Part shown: in pieces, positions 42,459 through 53,962 of the stretch | Layout: every line of letters starts with the position of its first letter | Numbering within the stretch: position 1 is the stretch's first letter | Assembly: GCA_963575645.1 (NCBI GenBank) | Contig: OY754467.1 | Coordinates: 5,642,001 to 5,706,000 of the forward strand | Reading direction: 5' to 3' | Length of the DNA stretch: 64,000 nt | From: Xanthostigma xanthostigma | Lineage: Eukaryota; Arthropoda; Insecta; Raphidioptera; Raphidiidae | The notes under the pieces: model-generated | What the model was told of the DNA's origin: nothing | The model's database searches: none | What the model saw: the letters and a program-made list of their open reading frames with translations, nothing else | Program-made: the position numbers and the translations under genes

Positions 42459-42997
42459 TTATTATAAAGTCAATCGTATTTGCTAAAACCAGCCCTGACA
42501 TAATTTGTTTCGAGACGTAGACTGCAAACGTTCACACAATTCTATTGTGTACATTTTTTTTGACAGAGGAGTGAAAAAAGGCAAATGAACCCAACCCACT
42601 TCAAACTGTTTTTAAAATATACTAAATTAATGTATCTTCCAATCGCTTACAATGTTTAAATGTATACACAATCGTTTTAAAAAAAACCCTTAAGGGAAAT
42701 ACTTAAACTGTTTACTTCACCAAAAGGTAAAACAAAAATAAAAGTTACTTTACTTATCTTTAATCTAGAAAAACTGTCTGATGTATATTACCTACCGTGT
42801 GTATAATTTTATGACTTGTGTGCCTGTTAAAACTTGCTGGACGTCGTTTTGCCATAATGCCACACTGCGTCATAAAATACTATTTCACGCACTAAACACA
42901 TAATCTACCTACTATTATGATTTATAAAAAAAACATTTGATGTAGATATTTATTTTTTCAATTGACATCCAAAATGTCGAAAACTTTTAAAATACTA
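42459..42997. other. Non-coding spacer
   Basis: AT-rich, nothing recognised. Confidence 0.35.
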
Positions 42998-43572
42998 CTA
43001 GTGTGACCTGTGCGAATTATTCGCACTAAATAAGTATAATAATTAACACTTTACAAAATTATTTTTTAAATATGATTGCAGGTATTCAATTCGTTTCTAA
43101 TTTTGCACACTGCTTATAATGTTCTTCTTTTTGTTGTATTACAAATATGAAGCTCATATGACAGATCGAAGAAATATTTTACTAAAATTGTCATATAGAG
43201 GCGCAAGTAGCAAAAGTGTTGAGCTAAGCCGTCAGATGGCATCATGCAGCATTGCTGTGACGTTCAGCGTTGCTCGCTGTTTCAAAATTAAAGCCGTCAG
43301 ATGGCAGTATGCAGTATTTACAATATGAAGGTCAGATGACAGATCGAAGTGTTGACGTTGTTTCAAAATTAAAGCCGTCAGATGGCAGACGTTGTTGAGC
43401 GTTGCTGTATTTTAATTAATTTACAAAAACAAAAGCAATAATAAATTTTTTAGTTGTCGATGTCAGTAGAGCAAGCAATTATCTGTAAAATGATATATAA
43501 TTTATGTGGAGAAATTGTGAGGTTTTTTCTAAAAAGGGAGGCAAACATTCTTAACCTTAGCGTATTATATGA
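42998..43572 (-). mobile_element. Helitron H1, copy 6
   Basis: CTAG at 42998-43001 (reverse) and GA at 43571-43572, flanked by A and T. Small deletions (for example TGTGACGTTCAGCG instead of TGTGACGTTGTTCAGCG, and loss of TGTGTCTGTTGTAT) break the frame seen in other copies. Confidence 0.92.
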
Positions 43573-44327
43573 TTAACTCTTGAAACCGGAAAAATCTACA
43601 GTTCAACTTAAAATCCATTAGTAAATCACACACCCACTATCCAGACCGAATTGTAATAATATAGCGACCCCTTTAATACTCATAATATTACGGACATTAA
43701 ATGGTTTTTCCAGAATCGTCTGGGACGATGACTCATGAAGTTATGGCCATTATTCAAAAGAATTGAAAGTAAATCGCATGGAAATGTTCGCATATCAAAA
43801 CAATATATCATGAATTAGAGTTTTCAAACAAAATATATCAAGAAGAAAGCAACAATTTTTTGCTTTTTATGTATCTTTAGTCAGACTGTTCCCAGGGCCG
43901 GCTTAGTTATATTACTGTAATACACAAAATTATTTACGTAAACGTTTATGGTGTAAGAGGTGAGCTTTCCGAGAACTTATACAGTGTAATTCGTTTGTTT
44001 TTCGTTATTCATTTTATTCACGAAGTCTGTAAGCAGGAGACCCAGCGCGAGCGTAGCGGTGGACCGATATCTGTCGCATGAACCAATATGGCGTCAGCTG
44101 CTGTTCTTTGCTACTCGAAGAACATAACAACATTTCTTTAAAAACAACTGAAGAACGTTATACATGAGCGTTTATTTCGAACGTAGTCTATAGAAATGCG
44201 TGTAGGTACAGTTCTTCATAGTCCCTATGGACTTATGCAGTCAGACATACGTCAAACATAACCTATTCAGCCTTAAGATTATCTTGCCTTGTCTAAAAAG
44301 CTCTACCACTCAACCATCCTCCTAGAC
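43573..44327. other. Non-coding stretch
   Basis: No gene or defined repeat. 44040-44060 contains GCGCGAGCGTAGCGG. Confidence 0.35.
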
Positions 44328-44846
44328 CAGAGGTCCCCAAACTTTTTTGTCTCGTAGACCACTTGCCATGTTTTTCGGTTTTGGGTAGACCCCCTGCTTA
44401 TCTGATATTGATTTTTAGCAAATTCATTAATTTCAAATGTATTTTTGACAACCGGTATAGTGCTACTCACTTTGAACGATTTAAATTTATAACGGCAGTG
44501 AAATGTAGTGTGAAATGTTTAGTTTTATACATTTATTAATTAGATTCAAATTAAAACGAATCAAATTAAAATTTACTTTCTGTTACATAAAATAACTAAG
44601 CAAAAATAAATGCTTTTAGTGTGGGGGATGAACCTGATGCTTTAATAATAAATTTTCAACATTTGGCATCAATTTAGTTAGATTTAATCTTAAATCTCTT
44701 CGGTTAACGATGTCCAGTTTGCTTCCTTTTTTGTTAGGAGATTCACTATCGTTGACCCCCATTTTCATTTCATGAACCCTCAATTTTTTTCCCGCTGACA
44801 TGGACCCCTTGCAAGTTGTCGATATAGACCACTTTAGGAATCACTC
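44328..44846 (-). mobile_element. hAT element remnant with 8-bp TSD
   Basis: Ends CAGAGGTCCCCAAACTTTTTT and (reverse) GAGTGATTCCTAAAGTGG fit the CAGNGNTYCCCAAA-type hAT TIR. The flanking direct repeat TCCTAGAC (44320-44327 and 44847-44854) is perfect. It contains a transposase C-terminal fragment on the minus strand. Confidence 0.85.
44616..44735 (-). pseudogene. hAT transposase C-terminal fragment
   Basis: The residues DIVNRRDLRLNLTKLMPNVE followed by NLLLKHQVHPPH end at a stop. [DE]-LRL-x-L-T-x-[IL]-x-P-[ND]-[VIF]-x-x-L and a final QxHPSH-like tail mark the C-terminus of hAT transposases related to ZBED5/SCAND3-type proteins. Only about 35-40 residues are recognisable. The dimerisation core and RNaseH-like catalytic region are missing. 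Confidence 0.65.
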
Positions 44847-44919
44847 TCCTAGACTTTGTATGGAGCAGATATATAGGTATACGCATATTTCTACAGATAA
44901 TAATAAAAAACAAAATTAA
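44847..44919. other. Short spacer
   Basis: Holds the second half of the hAT target duplication and AT-rich sequence. Confidence 0.3.
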
Positions 44920-45548
44920 AAAACGAGTGTGCTTTAGACCACACGACTGAAGTAAAACTTCTTCCTGCCATAATTTGTTATTATTCACCCGAAAATTAGC
45001 AAAATATGAACTTTAAAATGAATTTACAATTTTATTCACTTTAAACGTAGAATATTTAATGTATTGAACAAAATATTAATTTATAAAATTGTTCAAGAAC
45101 GAAATGAACAGTCTAATGTAAGAAAACAAAAGTAATACATTGCAATTACTTAGCTCTCGTTGGATTTTAAGCGTAATCTTTATGAAATATTATTTAGCTC
45201 TGCAAGTTAAGTATAGGTTTACAAAACTTTTCTGTCACCCGATAGCGCCACTGGCAAGTAAAGTATGTGTCATTCTATTGTTAGTACTGCTTATATTTTC
45301 GGCCACCTGATGGCGCCACTAGCCAGTGAAGTATTTGTTGAGGAAGAGAAAAAGAAAATGTACGCGCGCACCTCTCTCTCTTGCCCCTACGAAACGTAAC
45401 TCTCTCTCTTTCTATCTTCACTAGCTTATATCTCCCTCTCAACTTCCGTTCGCCTCGTCCGATCACGCACTTTCCGTAAACTTTCTCGTCAGGCATTCAC
45501 CAGTTTACTCCCTAAGTCAAGCGTGCCTACAGAAGTTTTACTTCAAAA
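44920..45548 (-). repeat. Dispersed repeat family K, copy 2
   Basis: Reverse copy. It starts CGAGTGTGCTTTAGACCAC, ACGACTGAAGTAAAACTTC and ends CTTGACTTAGGG (mirror) with AGAAGTTTTACTTC. Internal ATGGCGCCACTAGCCAGTG and the CT-rich block TCTCTCTCTTGCC match copy 3. The two GAAGTAAAACTTC-type motifs sit near both ends as inverted repeats. Confidence 0.65.
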
Positions 45549-45650
45549 ACATTTATTTACACAAGACAAACTTTATTTTTTTAATAGAAATCAAGTTACA
45601 TTTGTTCCAAAACAAACGTTACTACGTTATAATATTGGTATGGATAAGTG

Positions 45651-45725
45651 TGTAGTGTTGCCGTTAACTGGCAGGATCGCCATGTAGTGTTGCCGTTAAC
45701 TGGCAGGATCGCCATGTAGTGTTGG
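45651..45725 (+). repeat. 32-bp tandem repeat, ~2.3 units
   Basis: TGTAGTGTTGCCGTTAACTG and the following GCAGGATCGCCA is repeated exactly twice and followed by a partial third TGTAGTGTTG. Confidence 0.85.
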
Positions 45726-46426
45726 TGGTTAATCAGGTTCTTTTAAATTAGCAAAACTATTGAATTTGATTTAATAATCATTTATTTACATTACCAACGT
45801 CGACCTACGCCAGCTCGCGCTGGCATAGCCACGTGCATCCACCACCTGACTTCTTCCTTCCTTCCAAATACACATATATTTATATCATTCAAAATGCAAA
45901 CGTCGCGTTATTAACTAGAACGATTATTACTAACCGTTTTAAATTAACATATCTTGCAGTTCTACATTTCAAATGATAGTAACTATATCCTACTTACTGA
46001 TGTATCCACTACAAGTGTTATATCCCCGAACTAAAAAAGAGCTTCATATTATAGACGGTACACGTCGTTCTCTAACACGATGATCTCTCTAGTCGTGTAG
46101 CGTGGCCCAACACCCTTCGTTTAGGTAATCTGACCACGGCACCGCGATACACGGAAAGTCTATCAGCGGCGCTATTTCTGCGTCGTGGGTTAGGTTAGGT
46201 TATCTCTTGCTGTATCTATCCTGAGTACGTGTCGTGTGCACAATGCCGCCGCTTCTTCCAGCTTCTTCGACGAACGCCACGAATGCTAAACGGTTTTCTG
46301 CGAAAAACTACTTTCAATCAAACTACGGCCACTCGGACTGTCGAACAAATTTCACTTTACCACACCAAACACGTGTAACTAAAGATTGGTTAAAACTGTA
46401 AGTACGGTTATTCATTTCATAGTAAT
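45726..46426. other. GC-richer non-coding stretch
   Basis: 46060-46330 has higher GC and CpG but no frame with a recognisable domain. GGGTTAGGTTAGGTTA at about 46187-46202 is two to three units of the insect telomere-type repeat, too short to be meaningful. Confidence 0.35.
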
Positions 46427-46783
46427 AATAATAATGCGTTTAACGTCCGTTTCTCGACTTTATGTCATAACAGACGCCATTCGCACCATTACTATTTTCC
46501 ACCTAACACAATTCCCGTTATTTTATACATTTTTTCAACTTCCACTTAATTAATAGTAATGGGCGAATGAAGGAATTTTAGGACATTAGGATAAAGTAGG
46601 CAAATTTTAAGCATAGGAGTTTGACAGGTAATCGGCCATGGTCTTGAATAAGGAACCATCTCGATATTTATCTCGAATTATTGAGGGAAACCATGGAAAA
46701 CTTCAACAAGATGGCCGATACAGGAATTACAGTTTCTCGGCGAGAGGCACTAGGAAACGTCCTAGCTACATCTGCCCCTGCCG
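46427..46783 (-). mobile_element. SINE S1, nearly full-length copy
   Basis: (AAT)n, GCGTTTAACGTCCGTTTCTCG and the rest of the S1 body in reverse, including AACCATGGAAAA and GAAACTG...CTCGGCGAGAGGCA, up to CTGCCCC near the tRNA-like head, where it is cut. The A and B boxes are missing, so it is 5'-truncated and inactive. Confidence 0.8.
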
Positions 46784-46866
46784 AGTTTGTAGTTTTTCAA
46801 CAGAAGCGCAAGCCCGCATCTCACTTCCGAGCCTTTTAGATTCGTGCGGCGCGTATTATATCTCGT
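46784..46866 (+). repeat. Repeat family N, fragment 1
   Basis: GAGTTTGTAGTTTTTCAACAG, GCGCAAGCCCGCAT and CTTCCGAGCCTTTTAGATTC recur at 49447-49525 and, reversed, at 56735-56815. The class is not identified. Confidence 0.6.
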
Positions 46867-47157
46867 AATTTCTACCATCCACAAATGTCATAACATTCCA
46901 AGTTTAGTAAGGGACAAAGCAACATATTCAAGACGGCAAAAGCAATTATTGGTTTAGCACACTATATTTCAGACAACAGAGTGTTACTTGTATAGGTATT
47001 TGTATATTGCAATAAAAGTGGAAAATGCCAACTTAGTAAAGCAACATATACCTACTGTTCATTTTATGTTTAAATAAACGCCTTATGTATTCCAGTGTTT
47101 CCTGCGCAACGTACCAACTGTCTTATCGATTGTGTGTGCTTGCATTCAGCAAACAAT
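46867..47157. other. Non-coding spacer
   Basis: No recognised feature. Confidence 0.35.
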
Positions 47158-47790
47158 TATTGAAGTAAAACTTCTTTTGGCACGCTTGACTTAGGGAGTA
47201 AGTTGGTAAATGCTTGACGAAAAATGTGATCGGGCGAGGCGAACGGAATTTGAGAGGGAGATATAAGTTAGTGAAGACAGAAAGAGAGAGAGAGAGGAGA
47301 GTTACGTTTCGTATTTTACTGTAGCGGTAAGAGAGAGAGGTGCGCGCGCACATTTTATTTCTCTTTTCCTCAACAAATACTTAGCGGCGCCATCAAGTGG
47401 CCGAAAATATAAGCAGTACTAACAATAGAATGACACATACTTTACTTGCCAGTGGCACTATAGGGTGACAGAAAGAGCTAAATAATATTTCATCAAGATT
47501 TACGCTTAAAATCCAACGAGAGCTAAGTAATTGCAATGTATTACTTTTGTTCTCATTATCTTTATATTTCTTTCTTCTTACATTAGACTGTTCATTTCGT
47601 TCTTGAACAATTTTATAAATTAATATTTTGTTCAATACATTAAATATTCTACGTTTAAAGTGAATAAAATTGTAAATTCATTTTAAAGTTCATATTTTGT
47701 GAATTTTCGGGTGAATAATAACAAATTATGGCAGGAAGAAGTTTTACTTCAGTCGTGTGGTCTAAAGCACACTCGTTTTTTATTATAAAT
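47158..47790 (+). repeat. Dispersed repeat family K, copy 3
   Basis: It begins TGAAGTAAAACTTCTTTTGG and CACGCTTGACTTAGGG; ends AGAAGTTTTACTTCAGTCG and TCTAAAGCACACTCGTTTTTT. GAGAGA-rich sequence at 47280-47345 mirrors the CT block of copy 2. The paired GAAGTAAAACTTCT motifs are inverted repeats near the ends. Confidence 0.65.
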
Positions 47791-47809
47791 TGATAGTTTC
47801 ACAGGTATT

Positions 47810-48003
47810 TAGACTATATGTCAAAAACAATTAGACAACTATTGGCATGCAACGTTTCGTCTCTAATTTATTGAGATATCTTCAAGCAATACAAAAATAT
47901 AAATAATCTAAATTATGTATTTAAGGTTAAAAAATAATTATATTTTCAGTTGCTCGACTTTCAGTCTTAACAAAAGAGACGAACCGTCGCAACCAATTGT
48001 TTT
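47810..48003. mobile_element. Penelope-like terminal fragment
   Basis: ATGCAACGTTTCGTCTCTAA followed by GAGATATCTTCAAGCAATAC is the style of signature of Penelope-like 3' ends, with a partial inverted copy at 47965-48003 (AGAGACGAACCGTCGCAACC). Diverged; class tentative. Confidence 0.4.
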
Positions 48004-48551
48004 TGATACTTAGCCCAAGTTAGTGAGTTTCGAATCCTCGGTATTATTGTACATCCATTCCAAAAGCTGGTATGCTTTTTTTGCTACATTTGAAAGTACT
48101 CAAAACCTGTTTATGAACAATTCGAAAGTCGAGATAGCCGATGAGTTTTGCGAGTCGTCGAGCTTCATTGTGCAACTAGATACGACATAAAACAACGGTC
48201 TCGTTCTTCCAGCGCTGCCAACTTTCAAGAAAGGGGATACAGAGATGGAGTGGTGTCAAAATCACGTCTCTCAAAACGTCCGTGTGAAGTTTCGCTTGGC
48301 ATTTTTCAAGAACGAATGCGAGATGCAGATTTTATTTTTATTGACGTCAGCCGAGTTGGACGGAAAAATAAAGGGAAAAACTACATTTTTACGAGGAAAT
48401 CAAGAGTACTAGACAGTGAAATGCCACGTTGGAAAAGTAGAGACAGCTGAAAATAAAATACATGTTCATGTACTACATGCAAATAGAAATTCAAAATTGA
48501 CGACTGTATTGCAGGACTCTAAAGTAAATTTGCACCGTAAACAAAAAATAT
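48004..48551. other. Non-coding stretch
   Basis: A 100-codon frame (48148-48450) starts with TTG and has no recognisable domain. No other feature. Confidence 0.3.
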
Positions 48552-48655
48552 ATACAGTGTTAACTCCATATATAGCGAAATTGAAGAGACTGGGTATTTT
48601 ATTGCGTTATAAATCGTTTCCGTTAAACGCGGAGAAAGAAAGAAAACAGTCTGTT
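48552..48655 (+). mobile_element. Pogo/Tc1-type MITE, single end
   Basis: CAGTGTTAACTCCATATATAG, preceded by TA, and then GCGTTATAAATCGTTTCCG matches the terminus of the element at 40770. The other end was not found; sequence stops at a MITE at 48656. Confidence 0.6.
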
Positions 48656-49232
48656 TAATAGGGTTATTGACAAAATTTCAAAAAGTATTTAAAATTAAAG
48701 AATAAAGGTATATGTACCCGTAAAAAATATTTTTTCTCATAAATATAACAGATTTGACTCATTATTAGTTGTTTTTTATTTTGACTTTAAATTCTATGCC
48801 AAAACGTCAATTGACCTTGACAGCCATGTTTACTGATTGCCTACGTCACAGTAGACAATCAGTAAACACTAAGCAAGCGGGTACAACGTGACATATAGCA
48901 TTATAACCAACAAAGTGTTGCATTTAATATGATTGACAGAGTACAATGAATACACCAGAGAACATACACTGAACAGAGATAACGAATACGCATGGCAGTC
49001 AGTGGCACACAGCTACCGGCCATGTTGACTGATTAATGACGTCACGCGCTGTGATTGGTGTTTGAAATCACGTGACAGATAAGTTAAAAATCGTGATTTT
49101 ATTTATTTATTTTAATATATTTAACGCACTTATTTAATAAAAATAATAATTCTAAACGATATTTTAGACCATAAACTTTCATTATAACACAGTTTTATAT
49201 TTAATTTTAATCACTGTCAATAACCCTATTAC
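48656..49232. mobile_element. MITE with ends TAATAGGGTTATTGACA
   Basis: The 17-bp end TAATAGGGTTATTGACA is repeated inverted at 49216-49232 (TGTCAATAACCCTATTA). The interior has an inner inverted motif (TTTACTGATTGCC...ACAATCAGTAAAC). The target duplication cannot be fixed because the ends are AT-rich. No coding sequence. Confidence 0.75.
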
Positions 49233-49299
49233 AGACTAAGTTATGATTATATTTATTTGTAATAATTGAGCTAACGTCTGTATAATTCATTTAAAAAAC

Positions 49300-49565
49300 A
49301 ACTCTCGCCACCTCCCAGCTACCTGCACGGAACGTGCGCTCGTCGGTGATTGGCCGCGGATCGCTCGTTGCCTTGTCGCTTTCCTGCTTTAAAGTACAGT
49401 CGAGTACACTATTGTCAAGTTGTTATTGTTATTTTAGTTTTGTTGAGTTGCGAGTTTGTAGTTTTTCAACAGACTGTACAAGCGCAAGCCCGCATTCGCA
49501 TCTAACTTCCGAGCCTTTTAGATTCGTGGCTCGTACAACGTATTATACAAGCGTAGCCGCCTTTG
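49300..49565 (+). repeat. Repeat family N, copy 2
   Basis: About 260 bases from CACCTCCCAGCTACCTGCAC to TTTTAGATTCGTGGC, present in reverse at 56735-56960 and in part at 46784. A 155-codon frame (49334-49801) crosses it but starts with GTG and has no domain. It could be the 5' region of a retroelement. Confidence 0.6.
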
Positions 49566-50162
49566 TCGTTGGCTACGCTATTGTTACAATGTATACGCTT
49601 GATTGTTGTTACATCGATACAATTATTTATGTCATGTCTGTTAAAAACTGGAACAGGATACGTTTTATTCAGCGACAGGAATTAAGATCCGTTTCATGTC
49701 CGTTTAAACACGTTACAAAGGCACATCGTAATAACATTATTAAAAGTACACATCTCATATATGCATGGTGTGGGCTGTTACGGTTTGTTCCTGTTACATA
49801 ATGATATTATGTTGTGTTCCCGTGGGGAAGTCTGTTTACTGGTCAGGAGCAAACAACTGCAGCTACAATGAAAACTCACTGTGTACAATCAGCTCATAAA
49901 TTTTACTTGTATACGCACGGGAAAATTATTTTTAATTCAATTTTGAAAATATAAATTCTCTCTTCAGTGAGCTTGCGGCTGGGCTAGGCAAAGCACCGAA
50001 GCTAAGTGTTTGAAGCATCGAGCACTTTCAGAATAAATGAAAACAGAAAAATCAGTCTATATATGATTTTACTATTCCAACCCACAAGTGGGGAATGGTA
50101 CTAGTTTAGGTGAATTTGACTCTATTCAATAAATAGAGTAACTGTGATCCATTGAAGTTAAT
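49566..50162. other. Non-coding stretch
   Basis: No supported feature. Confidence 0.3.
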
Positions 50163-50341
50163 GATAGAGTATTTGGAAAGAATTCCGTGGCATAAGGATC
50201 GAAAATAAAGCAATACTGAAATTTTTTTAAACTTGCATTTAATACTGACGTTTCGATACGTTTTGTATCAGTATTAAAAAATTTCAGTATTGCTTCATTT
50301 TCGATCCTTATGCCACGGAATTCTTTCCAAATACTCTATCG
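50163..50341. mobile_element. Penelope-like terminal fragment, 63-bp inverted arms
   Basis: GAGTATTTGGAAAGAATTCC...CATAAGGATCGAAAATAAAG is mirrored at 50281-50341. The loop reads ACTGACGTTTCGATACGTTTTG. The ACGTTTCGA core and inverted layout resemble the other Penelope-like ends here; class tentative. Confidence 0.5.
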
Positions 50342-50436
50342 GTACTAGTTTAAGTCAAAGATCACTTTTCAAAAATGTTGCAATATTTAACGTTTTAGGT
50401 CCCCCGAATCCAAAAAACATATTTTTCGAAAAAATC

Positions 50437-50565
50437 TGTGCGTCTGTTAGTCTATGAGCACGATACCGGTCATGCAAAGGATGAACGGATTGAAACCAAA
50501 TTTTGGGAGGATGTTTGGTATGCAAATATGAAGAGTCCTATATGAAAGAAATATATGCTATTGTA
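50437..50565 (+). repeat. Dispersed repeat P2, copy 2
   Basis: Matches 24900-25050 (GCGTCTGTTAGTCTATGAGC, TTTGGGAGGATGTTTGGTATG). The remainder of 50342-50761 has no recognised content. Confidence 0.5.
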
Positions 50566-50761
50566 ACACCACGTCTTAAAAAACCACACAGCCACTGGTG
50601 TGGCCTGGTGGTAATGTGGAGAAACAGAGGCAAGATGGCAGCGGAGCGTATGCACTAGAAAGTAGTGTTCCTGTTAAAAAACTTAAATCAATAAATATGT
50701 TGAATTAAATAATATTCATGTTACAAACTTACGTTAATAAATATGTTGAATAAAATAATAA

Positions 50762-51355
50762 CTAGAGTGACCTGTGCGAATTATTCGCATTAAATAAGTA
50801 TAATAATTATCACTTTACAAAATTATTTTTTAAATATGATTGCAGGTATTCAATTCGTTTCTAATTTTGCACACTGCTTATAACGTTCTTCTTTTTGTTG
50901 TATTACAATATGAAGCTCAGATGACAGATCAAAGAAATATTTTACTAAAATTATCATATAGAGCCGCAAGTAGCAATAGCGTTGAGCTAAGCCGTCAGAT
51001 GGCATCATGCAGCATTGCTGTGACGTTGTTCAGCGTTGCTCGCTGTTTCAAAATTAAAGCCGTCAGATGGCAGTATGCAGTATTGTGTCTGTTGTATTAC
51101 AATATGAAGGTCAGATGACAGATCGAAGTGTTGACGTTGTTTCAAAATTAAAGCCGTCAGATGGCAGGCGTTGTTAAGCGTTGCTGTATTTTAATTAATT
51201 TACAAAAACAAAAGCAATAATAAATTTTTTAGTTGTCGATGTCAGTAGAGCAAGCAATTATCTGTAAAATGATATATAATTTATGTGGAGAAATTGTGTG
51301 GTTTTTTCTAAAAAGGGAAGCAAACATCTTAACCTTAACGTATTAATATATATGA
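50762..51355 (-). mobile_element. Helitron H1, copy 7
   Basis: Full length: CTAG 50762-50765 (reverse) and GA 51354-51355, between A and T. One change in the 3' palindrome (TTCGCATT). The 92-codon frame is open but starts with TTG. Confidence 0.92.
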
Positions 51356-51833
51356 TAATTATTGTTACACTACAACGTTTTTATCCGAAAACTGGTGAAA
51401 GTATCAATTTAATTTTTAGTTTATTGATAAAAATGATAAATAAAAAATAAGAATCGGTACCCAGACAAAATAACCCTGGTATAGTTTATGACCTTCCTCA
51501 AGTCAATTTCTTCCAGATATTTTTTTTTAATTTCAATGATAATTCAGAGTATCTTCAGTGCACCTGAGTTTAGTATATGCGTGGTTACTTCGACCCCCCG
51601 GTTTTAAACGCCGGCGGACATTCTGGTTATATTTACGAGCTGGCCCACGGAACTGAGCCGCCGCCCCTCGATCGCTCGGGGGCACTAAAACAGACGAGTC
51701 TCTCTCTCTCTTCTGTACACAAACACGCAGCGACCCCAACAACAGTTTATAATTGTATGCCTTTGTTCAGAACCAGACGTTCTCAAAGTTTCTCTTTATA
51801 TTTACACATTTTTGACCAAGTAAAGAAGGCGTA
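51356..51833. other. Non-coding stretch
   Basis: 51585-51720 is GC-richer and has overlapping frames (69 and 94 codons) on both strands without a domain. (TC)n at 51698-51710. Confidence 0.3.
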
Positions 51834-52045
51834 TCTATATACTAATACTAATATAATATAAAGCTGAAGAGTTTATTTGTTTGTTTGGCTGAACGCGCTA
51901 ATCTCAGAAAATACTGGTTCGAATTGAAATTTTTTTTTTGTTGGATAGCCCATTTATTGAGGAAGATTATAGGCTATATAATATCACGCAACAAGCAATA
52001 GGAGCGGAGCATCAATGAAAAATGTTGCAAAATACAACTCAAAAT
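51834..52045 (+). mobile_element. Lep1-type Helitron, copy E (5' fragment)
   Basis: It starts TC with TATACTAATACTAATATAAT and AAAGCTGAAGAG, includes TTGGATAGCCCATTTATTGA and CAATAGGAGCGGAGCATCAA, then stops near GCAAAATACAACTC. The 3' half and CTAG end are absent. An H1 copy starts 50 bases later. Confidence 0.8.
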
Positions 52046-52097
52046 TTATATTATATTATATATTATATTATATGTATTTATTGAAACTTCCTTATCA

Positions 52098-52691
52098 TCA
52101 TATATATTAATACGTTAAGGTTAAGATGTTTGCCTCCCTTTTTAGAAAAAACCTCACAATTTCTCCACATAAATTATATATCATTTTACAGATAATTGCT
52201 TGCTCTACTGATATCGACAACAAAAAAATTTATTATTGCTTTTGTTTTTGTAAATTAATTAAAATACAGCAACGCTGAACAACGTCTGCCATCTGACGGC
52301 TTTAATTTTGAAACAACGTCAGCACTTCGATCTGTCATCTGACCTTCATATTGTAATACAACAGACACAATACTGCATACTGCCATCTGACGGTTTTAAT
52401 TTTGAAACAGCGAGCAACGCTGAACAACGTCACAGCAATGCTGCATGATGCCATCTGACGGCTTAGCTCAACGCTTTTGCTACTTGTGTCTCTATATGAC
52501 AATTTTAGTAAAATATTTCTTCGATCTGTCATCTGAGCATTATATTGTAATACAACAAAAAGAAGAACGTTATAAGCAGTGTGCAAAATCAGAAACGAAT
52601 GGAATACCTGCAATCATATTTAAAAAATAATTTTGTAAAGTGATAATTATTATACTTATTTAGTGCGAATAATTCGCACAGGTCACACTAG
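52098..52691 (+). mobile_element. Helitron H1, copy 8
   Basis: Full length with TC at 52098 and CTAG at 52688-52691, flanked by A and T; 3' palindrome intact. A good reference for the full family structure. Confidence 0.93.
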
Positions 52692-53430
52692 TTTCTTTTA
52701 TTATTTACTTCTTTATTTTCTCGTATTGTCATCTAATTCTGAGTTATGTTAAAAATTTCAAGTCTCTATGTCATCAGGAAACTAGTTTAAAATCAATTAC
52801 AAAGTTCCGCCCGACATACACGAAAAGCAAGTTGATCTAAGAACGTGGTAAAAACGTCATTAAATTCCTAAATTATTATTCCTCGCTCAGTAATTTCTAT
52901 ATTGTTTTATAGATCTTTTTAAATGTTTAAGAGAAAAGACTTGAAAATATACATATAATGACTCTATAAATACATTGATTTTTAAATTACCTAGAACAGG
53001 TTTAAAGCATTTATTTCCAGTCTAATGCATAATTATTAACGCTAACGGAATCTTGAGTTATTTTTGGACCATATTTTATGATAGTAGTTGTTCATTTACA
53101 TAATTATTGTTGTATATAAAACTTATATCACATCTAAACATAAACCAACTTTTTATGCACCATCAAAATTATTACGTTTTTTTGTCACCACAGCATATTA
53201 AAAATAGGCGTCGTAAATTAAAAATGTCTAGTAAATTTAACGACATCGTTAATTTTAACAATACAAATAGAGCCGACTATATAAAAATTCAAGAATACTG
53301 AACAATAAATTATACGTCTTTTTTTTGGATTTTAAATTATTATTTAAAAAAATATATCATAATAAATTTGCTTCAACACGGCTACTGCATAGATTTGGGC
53401 GAGTTTTTAAATTCATAAACATTTCTGTAC
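52692..53430. other. AT-rich spacer
   Basis: No supported gene. TTCTGTAC (53423-53430) is half of the following element's target duplication. Confidence 0.35.
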
Positions 53431-53954
53431 TAGTGATGTGCCGGATATCCGTATCCGTATCCGCGGATATCCGAGGGAGAAGAAAGATCCGTATCCGTTA
53501 GTTTTTGGCGGATCTTTTACCTTATTAATTTTCAATTCATAGATGAAATTTATATATATAGGTGATTAGGTAATAATGAAAAACTGTTAAATTCCATTCA
53601 GATTATTTTTTAGTTTTTAATTTGGCACCTCTATATTGCAAACATTTATCGTAGTGAGTACCATACCAATAGTACATAGCTCAAAGGTACTAAAAAACTA
53701 TCTTTATAATGAGATATTGCACATCGATCTTTGGAAAGAGACAATCTGTTATGAGAGTTAACTCTTAAAGAGGTCAATAACTTTTTCTCATAACAGATAG
53801 TCTCTTTCCAAAGGTCGATGTGCAATATTTACCGCCGCTTACTCTAAGAAGTTAAGATCCCTATCGTATCCGTATCCGCGGAACTTAAAACCAAATATCC
53901 GTATTCAGATCCATATCTGCGGATATACATTTTTAACCATCCGGCACATCACTA
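53431..53954 (-). mobile_element. hAT MITE family V, copy 3
   Basis: Ends TAGTGATGTGCCGGAT and inverse with the perfect 8-bp duplication TTCTGTAC (53423-53430, 53955-53962). Opposite in orientation to copies 1 and 2 by the internal sequence order. Confidence 0.93.
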
Positions 53955-53962
53955 TTCTGTAC

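Noticed and set aside
46187..46202. Interstitial TTAGG-type telomere repeat
   Set aside because: Only two to three units, expected by chance.
48148..48450. 100-codon basic frame
   Set aside because: Starts with TTG, has no domain, and ends next to transposon termini.
49334..49801. 155-codon open frame, the longest in the window
   Set aside because: It begins with GTG, overlaps dispersed repeat N and shows no domain or plausible codon pattern; not a eukaryotic gene.
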